From Begonia masoniana (lineage: Eukaryota; Streptophyta; Magnoliopsida; Cucurbitales; Begoniaceae), in the NCBI GenBank assembly GCA_022432975.1, contig CM039508.1, positions 29,391,008-29,455,007 on the forward strand: a stretch of DNA of 64,000 bases. Direction: 5' to 3'. The position numbers were made by a program, and so were the translations under genes. How positions within the stretch are numbered: the first letter of the stretch is position 1; every line of letters starts with the position of its first letter. Of the stretch, positions 1 to 11,876 are shown one piece after another. A model generated the notes under the pieces. That model did not search any database and had not been told where the DNA came from. It worked only from the letters and a program-made list of their open reading frames with translations.

Positions 1-1444
1 GGCCTCCACCAGTGGGAGAATTCGCGAGCCATACATATCATCAACTCGGCCTCCACCAGTGGGAGAATTCGCGAGCCATACATATCATCAACTCGGCCTC
101 CACCAGTGGGAGAATTCGCGAGCCATACATATCATCAACTCGGCCTCCACCAGTGGGAGAATTCGCGAGCCATACATATCATCAACTCGGCCTCCACCAG
201 TGGGAGAATTCGCGAGCCATACATATCATCAACTCGGCCTCCACCAGTGGGAGAATTCGCGAGCCATACATATCATCAACTCGGCCTCCACCAGTGGGAG
301 AATTCGCGAGCCATACATATCATCAACTCGGCCTCCACCAGTGGGAGAATTCGCGAGCCATACATATCATCAACTCGGCCTCCACCAGTGGGAGAATTCG
401 CGAGCCATACATATCATCAACTCGGCCTCCACCAGTGGGAGAATTCGCGAGCCATACATATCATCAACTCGGCCTCCACCAGTGGGAGAATTCGCGAGCC
501 ATACATATCATCAACTCGGCCTCCACCAGTGGGAGAATTCGCGAGCCATACATATCATCAACTCGGCCTCCACCAGTGGGAGAATTCGCGAGCCATACAT
601 ATCATCAACTCGGCCTCCACCAGTGGGAGAATTCGCGAGCCATACATATCATCAACTCGGCCTCCACCAGTGGGAGAATTCGCGAGCCATACATATCATC
701 AACTCGGCCTCCACCAGTGGGAGAATTCGCGAGCCATACATATCATCAACTCGGCCTCCACCAGTGGGAGAATTCGCGAGCCATACATATCATCAACTCG
801 GCCTCCACCAGTGGGAGAATTCGCGAGCCATACATATCATCAACTCGGCCTCCACCAGTGGGAGAATTCGCGAGCCATACATATCATCAACTCGGCCTCC
901 ACCAGTGGGAGAATTCGCGAGCCATACATATCATCAACTCGGCCTCCACCAGTGGGAGAATTCGCGAGCCATACATATCATCAACTCGGCCTCCACCAGT
1001 GGGAGAATTCGCGAGCCATACATATCATCAACTCGGCCTCCACCAGTGGGAGAATTCGCGAGCCATACATATCATCAACTCGGCCTCCACCAGTGGGAGA
1101 ATTCGCGAGCCATACATATCATCAACTCGGCCTCCACCAGTGGGAGAATTCGCGAGCCATACATATCATCAACTCGGCCTCCACCAGTGGGAGAATTCGC
1201 GAGCCATACATATCATCAACTCGGCCTCCACCAGTGGGAGAATTCGCGAGCCATACATATCATCAACTCGGCCTCCACCAGTGGGAGAATTCGCGAGCCA
1301 TACACATCATCAACTCGGCCTCCACCAGTGGGAGAATTCGCGAGCCATACATATCATCAACTCGGCCTCCACCAATGGGAGAATTCGCGAGCCATACATA
1401 TCATCAACTCGGCCTCCACCAGGGGGAGAATCCGCGAGCTATAC
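1..1444. repeat. 47-bp tandem minisatellite, 30 full copies plus one degenerate partial copy
   Basis: The unit begins GGCCTCCACCAGTGGGAGAA and repeats exactly every 47 bases from position 1; unit starts at 1 and 1411 fix the period. Copies up to about 1290 look identical. The last ones carry single changes (1303, about 1375) and the 31st decays after 1420. Each unit has an EcoRI site (GAATTC) overlapping TCGCGA. The array runs off the left edge, so its true length is unknown. Because 47 is not a multiple of 3 and no frame contains a stop, all three plus-strand frames stay open for more than 460 codons; this is a by-product of the repeat, not a gene. A diverged two-copy version lies at 11877-11960 in a related LTR. 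Confidence 0.97.
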
Positions 1445-2435
1445 TTGTCATAGTCTCTTTTCCCCATCCTGCACTTAATCATGATTACATTTACTTTTCA
1501 TGTTCTTAACTTAGTCATAAACGTGGACTCAATGCATAAACATGAAGTTCACAGAGAGAAGTCATACCATAAGGACAAGCAAAACATCCTGTAACTTAAC
1601 ATCTTCTTACACAAATTCTTCATATCATGGCAATAACTAGTCATAGTCAACAGACAGACATCTCAATGATTTCCTAATACCCTTGCGGTGTAGGGCCCTA
1701 GTGGCCGGAAATCTTAATACATTCACTTACCTGGATTCCTTAGCTGAGCAGCACCTTCACTTTGAGCTTTCCTTGCCTATGACATTTCATATTCGTAGTT
1801 AAATAACTTAAACTCAAAAACTAATAAAGTCCTAACTAAATGTCATCCTAAACTCTGTATTTCTTAGTCTTTTCCGTCAAGCACCTTGGGTGCGTGGGTT
1901 ACGCTCCAAGATTCCAGACATTCGGATTCAACCTAGCAGTTATTTACAGTCGGTTGTCAAAAGTTCAGATTCAAATCGGCAATGCTATTACCAAACTCAG
2001 CTTAACAATGTTCCTATTTTACTCTGTCATAACAAAATCCGGACTGCGGGTTTCTAGCTAAAAGCAGAGCTCTAAATAACTTTTCCAACAACTACATTGT
2101 CAGAACCTTACCTCGAATGTGGGTTATCGGAGTGGATACAGGAGAAATCGCTCGCTGGTGGAGAAGTCGCCGGTTGAGAGAGAGCTCTGGAGAGTGGAGA
2201 AATCGAAGAGGAAAGTGTGACGGCTACAGTGAGGTTTTTGAGAGGTTTAAGGATTTCCTTATTCTATTTATATAAGCCAAAATCCCACTTTATTACCAAT
2301 CTGCCACCGCACGAGTTTAAGACAAAATACATAAAAACTTGGCATTAAGACATTAAATCAAAAGGTTAAAAAAATAAACAGGTGACAGTTAATTCTATTC
2401 AGAAAATCACCTGACTGAAGTTGTCGGGTGTTACA
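1..2435 (-). mobile_element. Partial TGTAACACCC-type Gypsy LTR (probable Tekay/Del), containing the minisatellite
   Basis: The right edge is GGGTGTTACA at 2435, the reverse complement of the LTR start seen in sister copies. The 1660-1800 block (tagggccctagtggccgg, then cacttacctgg) aligns with 7040-7150, 12220-12330 and 32190-32290. Read on the minus strand it has an AG acceptor, a 46-nt putative micro-exon (1731-1776) and a CAG/GTAAGT donor. The minisatellite lies beyond this donor, in the position of a putative LTR intron. No coding capacity is visible. The other LTR end is outside the window. Assignment to Tekay/Del rests on LTR termini and length, not on a protein domain here. Confidence 0.7.
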
Positions 2436-4809
2436 GTTTTAGTTTTGAACAAATGAAAAGTCATTAGAAGTGAGAAAGAAAGTGGATTGTTATGGGAAAA
2501 GTTGTTGAAATTCAAAAATTGTTTTGAACCAATAGAAAGCTAGTCATTAAGTAAAGTTAATTAATTAAAGATGAGGGAGAAGTGAATGAAAGAGGTAAGT
2601 CACGTTGGAATGTTTGGGGCAAGGAAAAGTGGTGGTTCTTTTATAATTTAAGAAAATTTGGTGGAAGGAAATTAAAAGAGAAAGAAAATTTTAGGTTAAA
2701 TGGCAAGTTTTCTTCTTTCTCCCTCATTTTTCTCACGGTTTTCTTCCCCTTCCTCCATAGCTGATCCTTCTCCTCCCTTTTCTTCAATCTTGGCAAGGAT
2801 TTTGAGTGGTAAGTCAAGTGGGTTTTGATGATAATTCTTTAAGGAGTGAATTTTTATGTTTTTAAGGTGTTTTTGGAGGATTTGGTTAGGTTTTGGAAAC
2901 CCTAAGAGAGGGAGTCCGAAATTTTGTTTAAATTACTAGTTCTCTTCCTAAATTTAGTGTTTTAAATGTTAGATTGTTAGTTTGGATTGATTTTAGGAGG
3001 AGATTTAAGATTTGGAGGTGAGTTGTTAGAAAACCGGTTTTGTACACTAATTACACCGAATCTGTTTTGGCATTTTCAGAGTGGCCAAGTTATTTGGTTG
3101 GTTAAACTGAGTGTTTCAATGGATAGTAGACGTGTAGAGGTTTACGGATTGCGGTGGCACGTTGAAATCTGTTGAAAAACGAGTAAGTTATGGCCGTTCG
3201 AAGTTGGACGGTTGGAAATGTGAGGAAAATCGGGTTGTAGTGTTTTGTTGTGGGTTAGGTTGATTTGTTGGTTAGTTTTGTATAGAAAATTTCTTAAGAA
3301 TTCCTTAGAGTGTTTCTAAGCTATTTCTTTATATTGTTAGGTTATCGAGCGAGTGAATTGATTTGACGTAGTGAGCAACCAAGTGTCGAGCAACCAGGTA
3401 AGTACATGAGTGTTTTTGTTGCCTTCGGGCCTACACCATAGAACGGTAGAGATTGTTGTTGGTTGTTGGTTGTTTTGAGTTTGTTGGTTTTATTTCATGC
3501 ATCATTGTTTTCAACCTACGAAATACGTGTTTGACATATTGAGTGATGAAAATGAAATGTAAGATAAGAAAATGGATATGCAACTTGGTCTCGAGTAGAA
3601 TAGCCTCGTCGGGCAAGTGGCTCGTTTGTAGCACCCCGAGAGGGATCCTACGAGAGATGCTATGCTAAACTACGTAATGTGTTGTAAGTATGAATGCCTC
3701 GACCTGATCGTGCTAGAAGGCACACTAAGGATTTTACAATCGATATGGGACGAGATTTGGTATGGCCGTCCCGGATTGTTTAGGATGTGTGCCTCCGATC
3801 TTGCTCCGTGGGTCAAGGTGTGGCCGTCTTGGATTGTGTTTGGATGCGTGCCTACTTGATTCACATGCAAGTGAAAGATAAATGCAATGAAAATGAAATG
3901 AAAACAACAGAGCTTGTAGAAACTGCATTTAAGGGTTGAGTTGAGCATGCATTGTTTTAAAGTGCAATACTCTATAATTACTAAGCATTAGGCTTACTGT
4001 TATGTTCTGTGGTGTAGGTGACGAGTTGTATTCAGGTGATCTGGATGAGGGAGCCCAGGGCTAGGTTGCAGTTGGTGGTACATAGAGCGTGCCGGTGCGG
4101 GCACTTGTCGGGGTGCCTCAGTCACGTTCCTCGGGTAGTCGGTGGGGAGTTTGTATTTTGCTCTATGGACGGTTTAAGTATTTTGGATCGGTATTGTTGA
4201 ATTGTACTTGGTGTAAATATGTGTGGATTTGGTTTAGATGGTTTTATAGACGTGTGTTTTCAGGTTTTGGGATTTAGAGAAATTTTAGCCGTTATATTGC
4301 TCGTTTTTATTTTAAAGTAAATAACGTCAGGATTCACTTTTCTCTATATTTTTGTTAATCGTTTCAAGTTGACTTTCCAAGATTTTTATGGGGCACGGAG
4401 TTGAGAATGTCGGGAATGTGTGAGTAAATTTTCAGGTGATTTGGAGGTTTTTGGCTTGGAGAAAAATGAAGAAAAGTAGAAAAGGGTCGAAAAATGGCGC
4501 ACAGGGCGCGCTGGCACCCGAGAGGGAGCCGAACGTTCGGCGCCTGCACGCGCGCAGGAAGCCGTGCGGCACCAAGCACACCAAAGTTGATTTTTTTTTT
4601 AATTTTTCCTATTTCCAAAATATTTTGACCCGACCTTTTCCGACGTATTTTAAACGTATTTTATGCACATTTTCCAACATTTTTTGAGGGTTCGAAAAAC
4701 CTGAAAATCGAGTCAAAATTTTATCGAAATTTATTTTAAATGTCGCTTTAAAAACAGTTTGGGTTAGCAAAGTAGCGTACCGAGCCGGGACGGGTTCGGG
4801 GGCATTACA
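2436..4809 (+). mobile_element. TGTAACACCC-type Gypsy LTR, plus strand, 5' end missing
   Basis: This ends in GGGGGCATTACA at 4809 and shares the internal order of the other LTRs of this type: a pyrimidine-rich leader followed by GTAAGT (2809), AG plus a 57-nt putative micro-exon (3341-3397) plus GTAAGT (3398), the conserved gggcctacaccata block (3427-3440), and a TGTAG/GTGACGAG acceptor-like site at 4017. The TGTAACACCC start is not at 2436, so the minus-strand LTR to the left probably inserted into this one. A perfect 14-bp palindrome GCCGAACGTTCGGC (4528-4541) lies 270-280 bases from the 3' end, where sister LTRs carry other palindromic arrays. Short reading frames here have no recognisable product. 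Confidence 0.65.
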
Positions 4810-5092
4810 ATAAGAACTCGTGGGAAAATTGATTTATTTATCTCACACTAGACCAAATATTGCTTATGCAGTAAGTGTGGTGAGTCAATTTATGCATGAT
4901 CCACGAAAAATACATATGGAGGTTGTTGAGTGCATATTAAAGTACTTAAAACACGCTCCAGGAAAAGGGTTATTATTTAAGAAGCATGATCATTTGAGAA
5001 TAGATGGTTATAGTGATGTAGGTTAGGCAGGATCAACTGATGCTAGAAGGTCAACTTCAGAGTATTTTACTTTTGTTGGAGGAAACCGTTGG
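4810..5092 (+). pseudogene. Copia RNase H fragment
   Basis: The frame reads ELVGKLIYLSHTRPNIAYAV and later a GYSDVG stretch followed by a stop and ARRSTSEYFTFVGG. This matches the start of the Ty1/Copia RNase H domain (family consensus around LVGKLIYLSHTRPDI and GYSDADWAGS). It is about 94 codons, with an in-frame TAG where the tryptophan after the catalytic-site Asp region is expected. The left side abuts the end of a Gypsy LTR at 4809. The right side stops abruptly at about 5092, where minus-strand Gypsy gag begins. No other part of this Copia is present, so it is a stranded fragment of the sequence into which the neighbours inserted. Confidence 0.85.
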
Positions 5093-5274
5093 TGGTCGAA
5101 GTCGGTGAAAACGTTCGCCACCATGGTTATGGGTTGCATTCGAACTAGAGTTCCCTTGTTCTTCCCTAGTAGCCACAGTTGTTCAATCTGGCAGGATTGA
5201 CGAATAACCAACTCCGTTAGTTGGGCAATAGTGTTACTATCCTCATTGCCTTCTTTCTGTTGACCTTTTACCAT
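5093..5274 (-). pseudogene. N-terminal gag fragment of a minus-strand Gypsy element
   Basis: An ATG at 5274 opens a frame beginning MVKGQQKEGNEDSNTIAQLT, with a Gln/Glu-rich helical stretch typical of the poorly conserved gag start of long-LTR plant Gypsy elements. The call depends mainly on position: it lies 149 bases inside a primer-binding site and 5' LTR on the same strand. About 60 codons remain before the frame runs into antisense Copia sequence at 5092. Everything downstream (capsid, protease, pol) is missing. It is not a functional gene. Confidence 0.5.
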
Positions 5275-5422
5275 CTTGGAAATTCCAACATATTATCATA
5301 AACACATCTTAACTTTGAATGACATTACTAAAATCGTAAACACTTACAGTTGCTGGAGAGTACTCATGTGGTGCTTTTTGTGTTGGTAGGCAGTCTACAG
5401 AACCGATTTTAAAACCTGGGTT
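5275..5422 (-). other. Untranslated leader between primer-binding site and gag start
   Basis: A short non-coding stretch between the gag ATG (5274) and the primer-binding site (5423). Nothing further is recognisable. Confidence 0.5.
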
Positions 5423-5434
5423 GCTCTGATACCA
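5423..5434 (-). other. Primer-binding site, tRNA-iMet type
   Basis: The minus strand reads TGGTATCAGAGC, the usual plant retrotransposon PBS complementary to the 3' end of initiator methionine tRNA. It lies four bases inside the LTR edge at 5439. This shows that the LTR to its right is a 5' LTR of a minus-strand element and not a solo LTR. Confidence 0.88.
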
Positions 5435-5438
5435 TAAT

Positions 5439-7823
5439 TGTCAAGACCCGAAACCTGACGGGTCGAGAAATTCGTATAATCATATTCAAAATAAAAAATG
5501 TCAACCCAATTCTTTTTTTTTTGTATATATATATATATATATACGTTTTTAAAGAAGTTCCAATCAAATTCGAAGTCATTTAAAATCATTTGGGAAAAAT
5601 CTATTTAAAGAGAAGAATTAACAGACAATCGGAATGACTTCATCCGTTCACATCCACCGCTCATTTCTGTCGAGCGACATCCACCGCTCAACAGTAATAT
5701 CCCACATCTACTGATGACGTCAACCGGATGACTCATTCACCAGCATCCACCGATCAGTAACACTCAACATCCACCGATCAACAGTAACACTCAACATCCA
5801 CCGGTCAGACCACGTGTTACCTACGTGACTTCATTAACTCGGCAGATAAAATCAACCGCTCACATTCACTGAATACATCCACCGCTCAGACCACGTGTTA
5901 CCCACGTGACTTCATTAACTCGGCAGACAACATCTACCGCTCACATTCACCACTCGCTTCTACCGCTCATATCCACAGAAGACATCCACCGATGACGTCA
6001 GCTGGATGACTCAATCAACCAGCATCCACCGATCAATAATACTCAACATCTCCCGGTGACGTCAGCCGGATGACGCATTCATCCAGCATCCACCGCTCAT
6101 CAGTAACCGAACATCTATCGATTATTGATCAAAGTTGAGACTTCAATTCTTTCCCTCCTTATTTCTAAAACTTAACTCCCTTTTTCCAAAAATTCCCATA
6201 CACATAGATCTCGCAATCATTAACTTAAGTTCATAGCGGAAGACTTATCACATAGAGAAGATTCTTAAATCTGGAACCTTCTTAAGCTTAAACTTGTACT
6301 TAATAAGTCAAATATCTGTTAACATAAAGAAATTCTTTTCCCATCCATGAAATCTTATCATAGATCTTACTAAATCATACTGAAAGCAACACTCCGCGGG
6401 TTAAAAATCGCTTCCCAGCCACAAATCATCACCATGAGCAGCAACCAGCAACCAAACCTAAGCATTTCCTTCTAGAGTGAAGTCCTCACCTGTTGTTTCG
6501 TCACCTACATTATATGGTTCAAACTATGAGCCTAATGCTTAGTAAAGAGTGCAATAAATACATGATTGCTTATGAATACATACTTGACAAAATCATGTTT
6601 ACATCTTTTATTCAAGTCGGGAATCATGTTTGTATTCACATTCATATTCATATCTTGAGAATCATATTTTTGTTCATCGTTTTCATATCATGGATTAAGG
6701 AGAAGTTTGTGCCGAAGGGGGTAGGCAGAGTGCATGTACATGGCCCTTGCGGGCAAGAATCATGGTCCATTCCTGGACAGTGACATGAACAAACCGCCCC
6801 CAACTCTCACTTAATCAGGGTTTCATACGTTTCATTCTTCTTGTCTAATTTATAAAAGGAATGCATTAAAACATTTTGTATGCTCGGTAAGTAAATCATG
6901 ATGTATAGACATAGACATTTTCAGAAACAAGAGACCATGAGAGGAGTCGTTCACTAGAAAATCAGGCATACACTATTCTCAAATATTATACTAAAACAGA
7001 CGATCTTCCCAAACATCATTGAATACCAGAAACAAACTCACCCTACTACCCTTGTGATGTAGGGCTCTAATAGCCGGAAACTTAACACACTCACTTACCT
7101 GGATTCCTTAGCAATGTCTTTCCTTCACTTGGAGCTTTTCCCCACCTAAGACATTTCACGTACTAATGTAAGAAAACAAATCCTAAGTAGTCTAATATTC
7201 CAGAATGGTAGCTTTTTAACTAAGTATATATCCTAGAAGTCTAACTCGTTTCCATTCGAGCATTATATTAGTCACCTAGTGTGCATAAAAAACCTCAGCT
7301 AAACGATAATGGTGTTCAGGTTCACCAACTACCCAGGCTCAGCCAACGTTCATTATTTCTACTTATTATCTACAACAATTATAAATGCTATGTTAATAGC
7401 TATAACTACCATGATACTACAACTTCCTCAGAAGACCCGAATCTAAATCTCTAATCAACTATCAAATGACTAATCAGTAAACACATTATCCAAATCTTAT
7501 CTCGAGCTTGTAGTATCGGAAGAAATCCGAAAGAAGTTGATCGCTGGAGGAAGAACAAAGAAGGGAGCCGAGGGGAGAGAGAGTCAGCTGAGAGAGGAAA
7601 GTTGGCTGATGGAAGTTTTTGTGAGGTTTTAGAATTTTCATTTTCTATTTATACACCTAATGTGCCTGGCTTAATTACAAGTTTGTCACCAAACCTAATT
7701 TTATAAAGAGAACTAATTAAACTTTGGCGCCTAATTTTCGACCAAAGAAATATATGCACAGATGGCAGTTAATTCTGTTTCCTTAAAAGAAAGTTCACCG
7801 GTCCGAAGATGTCAGGTGTTTCA
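5439..7823 (-). mobile_element. 5' LTR of a minus-strand Gypsy element (probable Tekay/Del)
   Basis: About 2385 bp, bounded by TGTCAAGACCC on the plus strand and GGTGTTTCA (a one-base variant of the family GGTGTTACA). The PBS is directly to its left. Read on the minus strand, the conserved layout is a 47-nt putative micro-exon (7099-7145) with AG before and GTAAGT after, then an acceptor-like TGTAG/GTGACGA at 6504, giving a putative intron of about 594 nt. A degenerate array of CATCCACCG-like words fills 5640-6125. A (TA)n run lies near 5525-5543. The flanking five bases do not match, because the other end of the element is lost. Confidence 0.8.
5640..6125. repeat. Degenerate array of CATCCACCG(A/C)TCA words
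   Basis: The word ACATCCACCGATCA and close variants recur more than 15 times at irregular spacing, mixed with repeated longer blocks such as accacgtgttac and cttcattaactcggcag (twice each). A related array with ACATCTGCCGAACGA words lies at 30885-31270, at the same relative place in another LTR of the type. This is local repeat turnover near the LTR 3' end. No function can be read from it. Confidence 0.8.
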
Positions 7824-7968
7824 AAAACGACCGAGAACTATGTTTAATACTCATTTGAAATCCCTTGAAATTAAGTTAAAACATTGATGGAATTGAACAA
7901 GAAATAATAGAAAGGATGCTCTCGATTTTAGAGAAAATGAGGAGGGGCAGAGACGAAAAATAAAAAGG

Positions 7969-8112
7969 GGTGATCGATTGGCCAAAACAGCCGATCGTTT
8001 GTCCTACTGAAAATTTTGCACAACCGATCGAGAGTCCAATTTCGCCGATCGTTTGGCTGGCTCTCGGGTCTTGAAAATACAAAGATACAAGTCGTCGATC
8101 GATCGCTCCTTT
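7969..8112. promoter_or_regulatory. GATCGATC-type paired palindromes, left part (interrupted pair)
   Basis: Pairs of GATCGATT/GATCGATC-like 8-mers flanked by GCC or GGC: 7972 with 7993 (21 bp apart), and a half site at 8097-8104 whose partner is now at 11084-11091 because a solo LTR landed in the spacer. Other degenerate copies lie at about 8024 and 8044. A regulatory or protein-binding role is inferred from symmetry and recurrence only. Confidence 0.6.
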
Positions 8113-11075
8113 TGTAACACCCGGCTTTACGAGACTTTAGGAATTCCTCTATGTGATGGCAATTGCGTAAATATAGGAAATTTAGCTTGTTTCACGAATG
8201 GAAAGTTCTATTAGAACTCTATGGATGATTAGAGTCCCTGAAGGAATAAGAAAATTTTTGGAGATATAACGACGGTTTTACGAGTTTTGACATTTCTCGT
8301 AATACAAAGATATTTTAGTAAATATAGCAAACGGGGTCCGTCTTGTAAACCGAAAGCTTTATTAGAACCCTAATGACTAATATGAATTTTAGAAAAAATA
8401 TGAGAATTTCAGAATCCGAATTGGAAGAGTAACGCTCAGGTTTTCGTTTTTAACCCTACGGAGATTTAATTCGTAAAAATAGTAAATTAAATCCGTTTGA
8501 CAAACGGAAAGTCTTATTAGAGCCCTAGTAAAAAATCAGAATTGTTGGTGAAATAAGGAAATTTAGAGAAACCAAACCGGTAGCCGAACAATAGGATAAA
8601 CCGGAGATTGAACCAAAGGGCAAACTCGTAATTTGCCAAGCAAAAATAGATTAAATGCCAAAAACCCCTTTCTTCTCCAACACTTCACGTTTTCTTCTCC
8701 CTCTCCTCCTCCAACGGCGATTTCCCTTCTCCTCCTCCGTTTCTCTTGAACGCCGGCCAACGTTCCTCCGATCTTCGAAGTTCCTTCACGTTTTCTTCTC
8801 CCATCACGATTCTAGGTAAGTCTTTAGTGTTTTAGATGATTTATTCTCGAATTTTAGGTTATTTAACGGTTAGGATTTTGTCGGATTATCGTGAAACTAG
8901 TCGGGTTTTGTTAGAAATAGTTAGGTATCGTTGTATTTGTGAGTATTGAGCATTATTTGGCGATATAATGGATGATTTGGGGGTTTTGTTTGGAAACTAG
9001 GTTTTGGAGAGCTTAGAAACCTCCATTAATGGAATTTTAGAAATTGTGAGCGTAAGCTGTTCGATGAAATGCCTGAGTGAGGTTTATTAAAATTTTAGGA
9101 AATTTCCTTTAGTTAGGAGTTTCGTTAGTTGTCAAAATTTCACGGTTTAGGTCAGCTTTTAACAAAGAACATTGTGGATTTGCCCTAGGTGGACGAGGCT
9201 CACGGATTGCTAAGGACGACAGGTAAGTTCTCGTGACTTACTGTGGCCGATTGGCCTACACCATATGTCGGAAATTGTGTTGAAGAATTTGTTGGAGCTT
9301 TGTTTGTTTAATCGCTTTGGTCGGGTAGTCTAAGTTGGGTTGTTTATAGGTTGAATATAGTGATGTTTTGATGGTATTTGTGACGTCTTGATGGTATTCT
9401 CATTATGTATGTTTATATTACGTATTGAACTGTTCATGCATCATAGTTTTTAAAATGCCATGAAAAACGAATTTACGCATTGATTTCAAAGAAAAAGAAT
9501 TGCATGCATGTGACAAGTAAAGTATCATAGTAAACGACGTATGGTGGTTTTTCGGGGAGAGGTTCAGACCTGGCGTTCCGTGGTGAGCGGGTCTCCCTCC
9601 TTTCAGATGGTGTGGGTTGTCTACCCGCTTGATGTGCCCTATCCATCTGACTGAGAAAGGCCCCGGTAACCAAGACTGACACGTACTGAAATGAAATGAC
9701 ATGGATGGCTTTCATTGCATACATGATCGATCATGCATAGACATTTACGTAGAGCTTACTGAGATTTTATCTCATAGATGTCTTTATGGTGTAGGTGATT
9801 TTGAGCAAGGTGAGGACAATGTCCCTCCACATGACGAGCCTGCAGTTTGACGGAGGATGCCAGTGGGAGGGGCTAGTGCAGTCGGCGCGAACTTGACCAG
9901 TGGGAGCAGTAGGTTAAGTGTTTTTGGTTGTTTTGGGATTGAATGGGCTGATGGGTAATAGTTAGATGAATTAAAAAGTTAAATCATTATAGGATGCTTG
10001 GTATCTAGATAGTTGATAAATTGATGTGTTTGATGATTTTGTTAGCTTCCGCTATGTACGTGTGAATATTGATGAAATAGGCCGGTTTTGATGATTTAAA
10101 TGGATTAGGTTTTGTTGGTATTGATAAATTAGATTTTGGACGAAATAGAAATGGATTTTGATTAAATGGAGTGGGTTTTGATATTTGGAAATCGGATTGT
10201 TAATTAGAGTCGGAATTGACGACTTGTGGATGAGGTTTTCAATTAAATGGATGTATATTTTAGGATGTGATAGATATGGATGAATCGAGGACTTTACAAA
10301 GGTGAATTTGATGCTTAGGGAGGAAAGGGAGTGAGTTGATATTGAGTATGTAGAGTTGGTTAAGTATGAAGGAGAGTAGAAGTGTTGAATGTGTAAAAAA
10401 AAATGGGGAAATTGGCTTTGAAGTGTCTACCCCTCAGACAAGGTGTCGACCAAACTTACAAAGGAATGCAACCTGAGAGCAAAACTGTCTTTGAAGTGTC
10501 GACTCCTCAGATAAGGTGTCGACCGCTATTGCAAGATGTCGACCGGTTTCAGTACAAACAAAAACCAGAACCTTTTTAGGGGTCAACCACTATTATGAAG
10601 TGTCGACCGAAAGCTCTGGGAGTCGACCAGGGTTCTTTTTATAGTGTCAAACTTGGGATTTTGGTTAATTTAACTTTATAACGAGTCTTCCATGCAAGAT
10701 GGTATTCCGCTACCAAGGTTTAATATTCTAAACGATGTCACTCGAGGAAATGAATAAAGTCCCCATGCATGCCAATGGTTATGTTTTGGTGTCCTAAGCC
10801 TCTTTTGACGATTCCCGACCTTAGACGAGTCATTTTAGGTACGTTCTAAGTTAAAGCCAAAATGTCGATAGATACGGATTGAATGCCCGAGTCCGTTCTC
10901 TAACGAATGAACGATTGTAATGAAAGAAAGTGAATGAATGAATGATGAATGAAATGAAGAACGAAAAAGTTAAGTGAATAAAAAGAAAAACTTTATGAGA
11001 ACGGGCAAGGGTAGTATGTATGCACGTGCACGACACAGGTCGTAGTGGCACCGACGTGGGGTCGGGGTCGTCACA
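8113..11075 (+). mobile_element. Solo LTR of TGTAACACCC-type Gypsy, with TSD CCTTT
   Basis: It starts TGTAACACCC and ends GGGGTCGTCACA (2963 bp), and is flanked by CCTTT at 8108-8112 and 11076-11080. No PBS, polypurine tract or coding region is attached, so it is a solo LTR left by recombination between two LTRs. The leader at 8690-8815 is pyrimidine-rich and ends TTCTAG/GTAAGT (8816). The putative micro-exon is only 34 nt (9189-9222) and is followed by GTAAGT; the acceptor-like GTGTAG/GTGA is at 9794. A block of GTCGAC words (10441-10633) lies 440-640 bases from the 3' end. AT-rich low-complexity sequence fills 10900-10980. Confidence 0.92.
10441..10633. repeat. Array of GTCGAC (SalI) palindromes within a solo LTR
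   Basis: Six exact GTCGAC words plus two near copies occur in under 200 bases, mostly as GTGTCGACC preceded by AAG or AAGGT, with the phrase gaagtgtcgactcctcag nearly repeated. The array replaces the GATCGATC or CATCCACCG arrays found at a comparable place in sister LTRs. Confidence 0.85.
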
Positions 11076-11167
11076 CCTTTTGCCGATCGATCGGTAACCT
11101 CTCTGTCCATAATACTTAGCCAAACAAAAACCAGCCGATCAATCACCGCTCTGGCCGATCGATCGGC
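11076..11167. promoter_or_regulatory. GATCGATC-type paired palindromes, right part
   Basis: After the TSD CCTTT the second half site GCCGATCGATCGG follows at 11082. Another complete pair (GATCAATC at 11136, GATCGATC at 11156, 20 bp apart) is flanked by CTCTG words. This is the right-hand continuation of the interrupted cluster at 7969-8112. Confidence 0.6.
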
Positions 11168-11876
11168 GTCCCTTCTGGAAAACTGCTCCAGCAACTTCCT
11201 CCCTACATCTTAAACATACAACAATTAAATCACAATTTCTAAATTCTTCAACCAAAACTCAATTTAAACCATTCAAACGAGAAGTTTTAAATCCCTAAAC
11301 CATCCATCGATGAAAATCATAGAAGAACAAAACGTTTAGACCGTAGCGGAAGACAAAACGGGTGAAAATCCCTTAGTCATAAATTCATCTTAAAATCATA
11401 AAAAGGGAAACCGTCAACCATCCTAGTACTTGCCATCATATGAAAATCCTATGAAAATCCCTTTCTACCTATTTTCCATAATGTAAACTTTTACCAAAAA
11501 TTGCTAAAAGCACCACCCTCGGGTCAAATCGCCACCCAGTCACAAAACCCCGCCATGAGCACCTTCTAGCAACTCGACTTAGACTTCATCTTTAGGTTTG
11601 AGGTCCTTACCTTCAAATTCGTCACCAACATCAAAAGGTTTAAACTATAAGCCTAATGCTTAGTAAGGAATGAAAAAATACGTGAATGACCATGTATGCA
11701 TGTATCGTAAAAATCATGTTCATAATCTTATTTCATATTCCACTTGTCTTAGGTTAAGGGGCACGAGGAAGTGGCTAGGGAATCGTGATCGTGATCGTGG
11801 TCCTCTCAGACAATAATCGTAATGACCAGTCTCACCCACACAGTAGTAGGATTTGCGAATTGACCGTGCAGTGTCA

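Noticed and set aside
1..1444. CRISPR-like array
   Set aside because: Units are contiguous with no unique spacers, and the context is plant retrotransposon DNA.
12..1509. Three overlapping plus-strand reading frames of 464-488 codons
   Set aside because: They are the same 47-bp repeat read in three frames; no independent coding evidence.
2582..4687. Short plus- and minus-strand reading frames of 60-92 codons
   Set aside because: They lie inside LTR sequence, lack recognisable domains and are not shared between aligned LTR copies.
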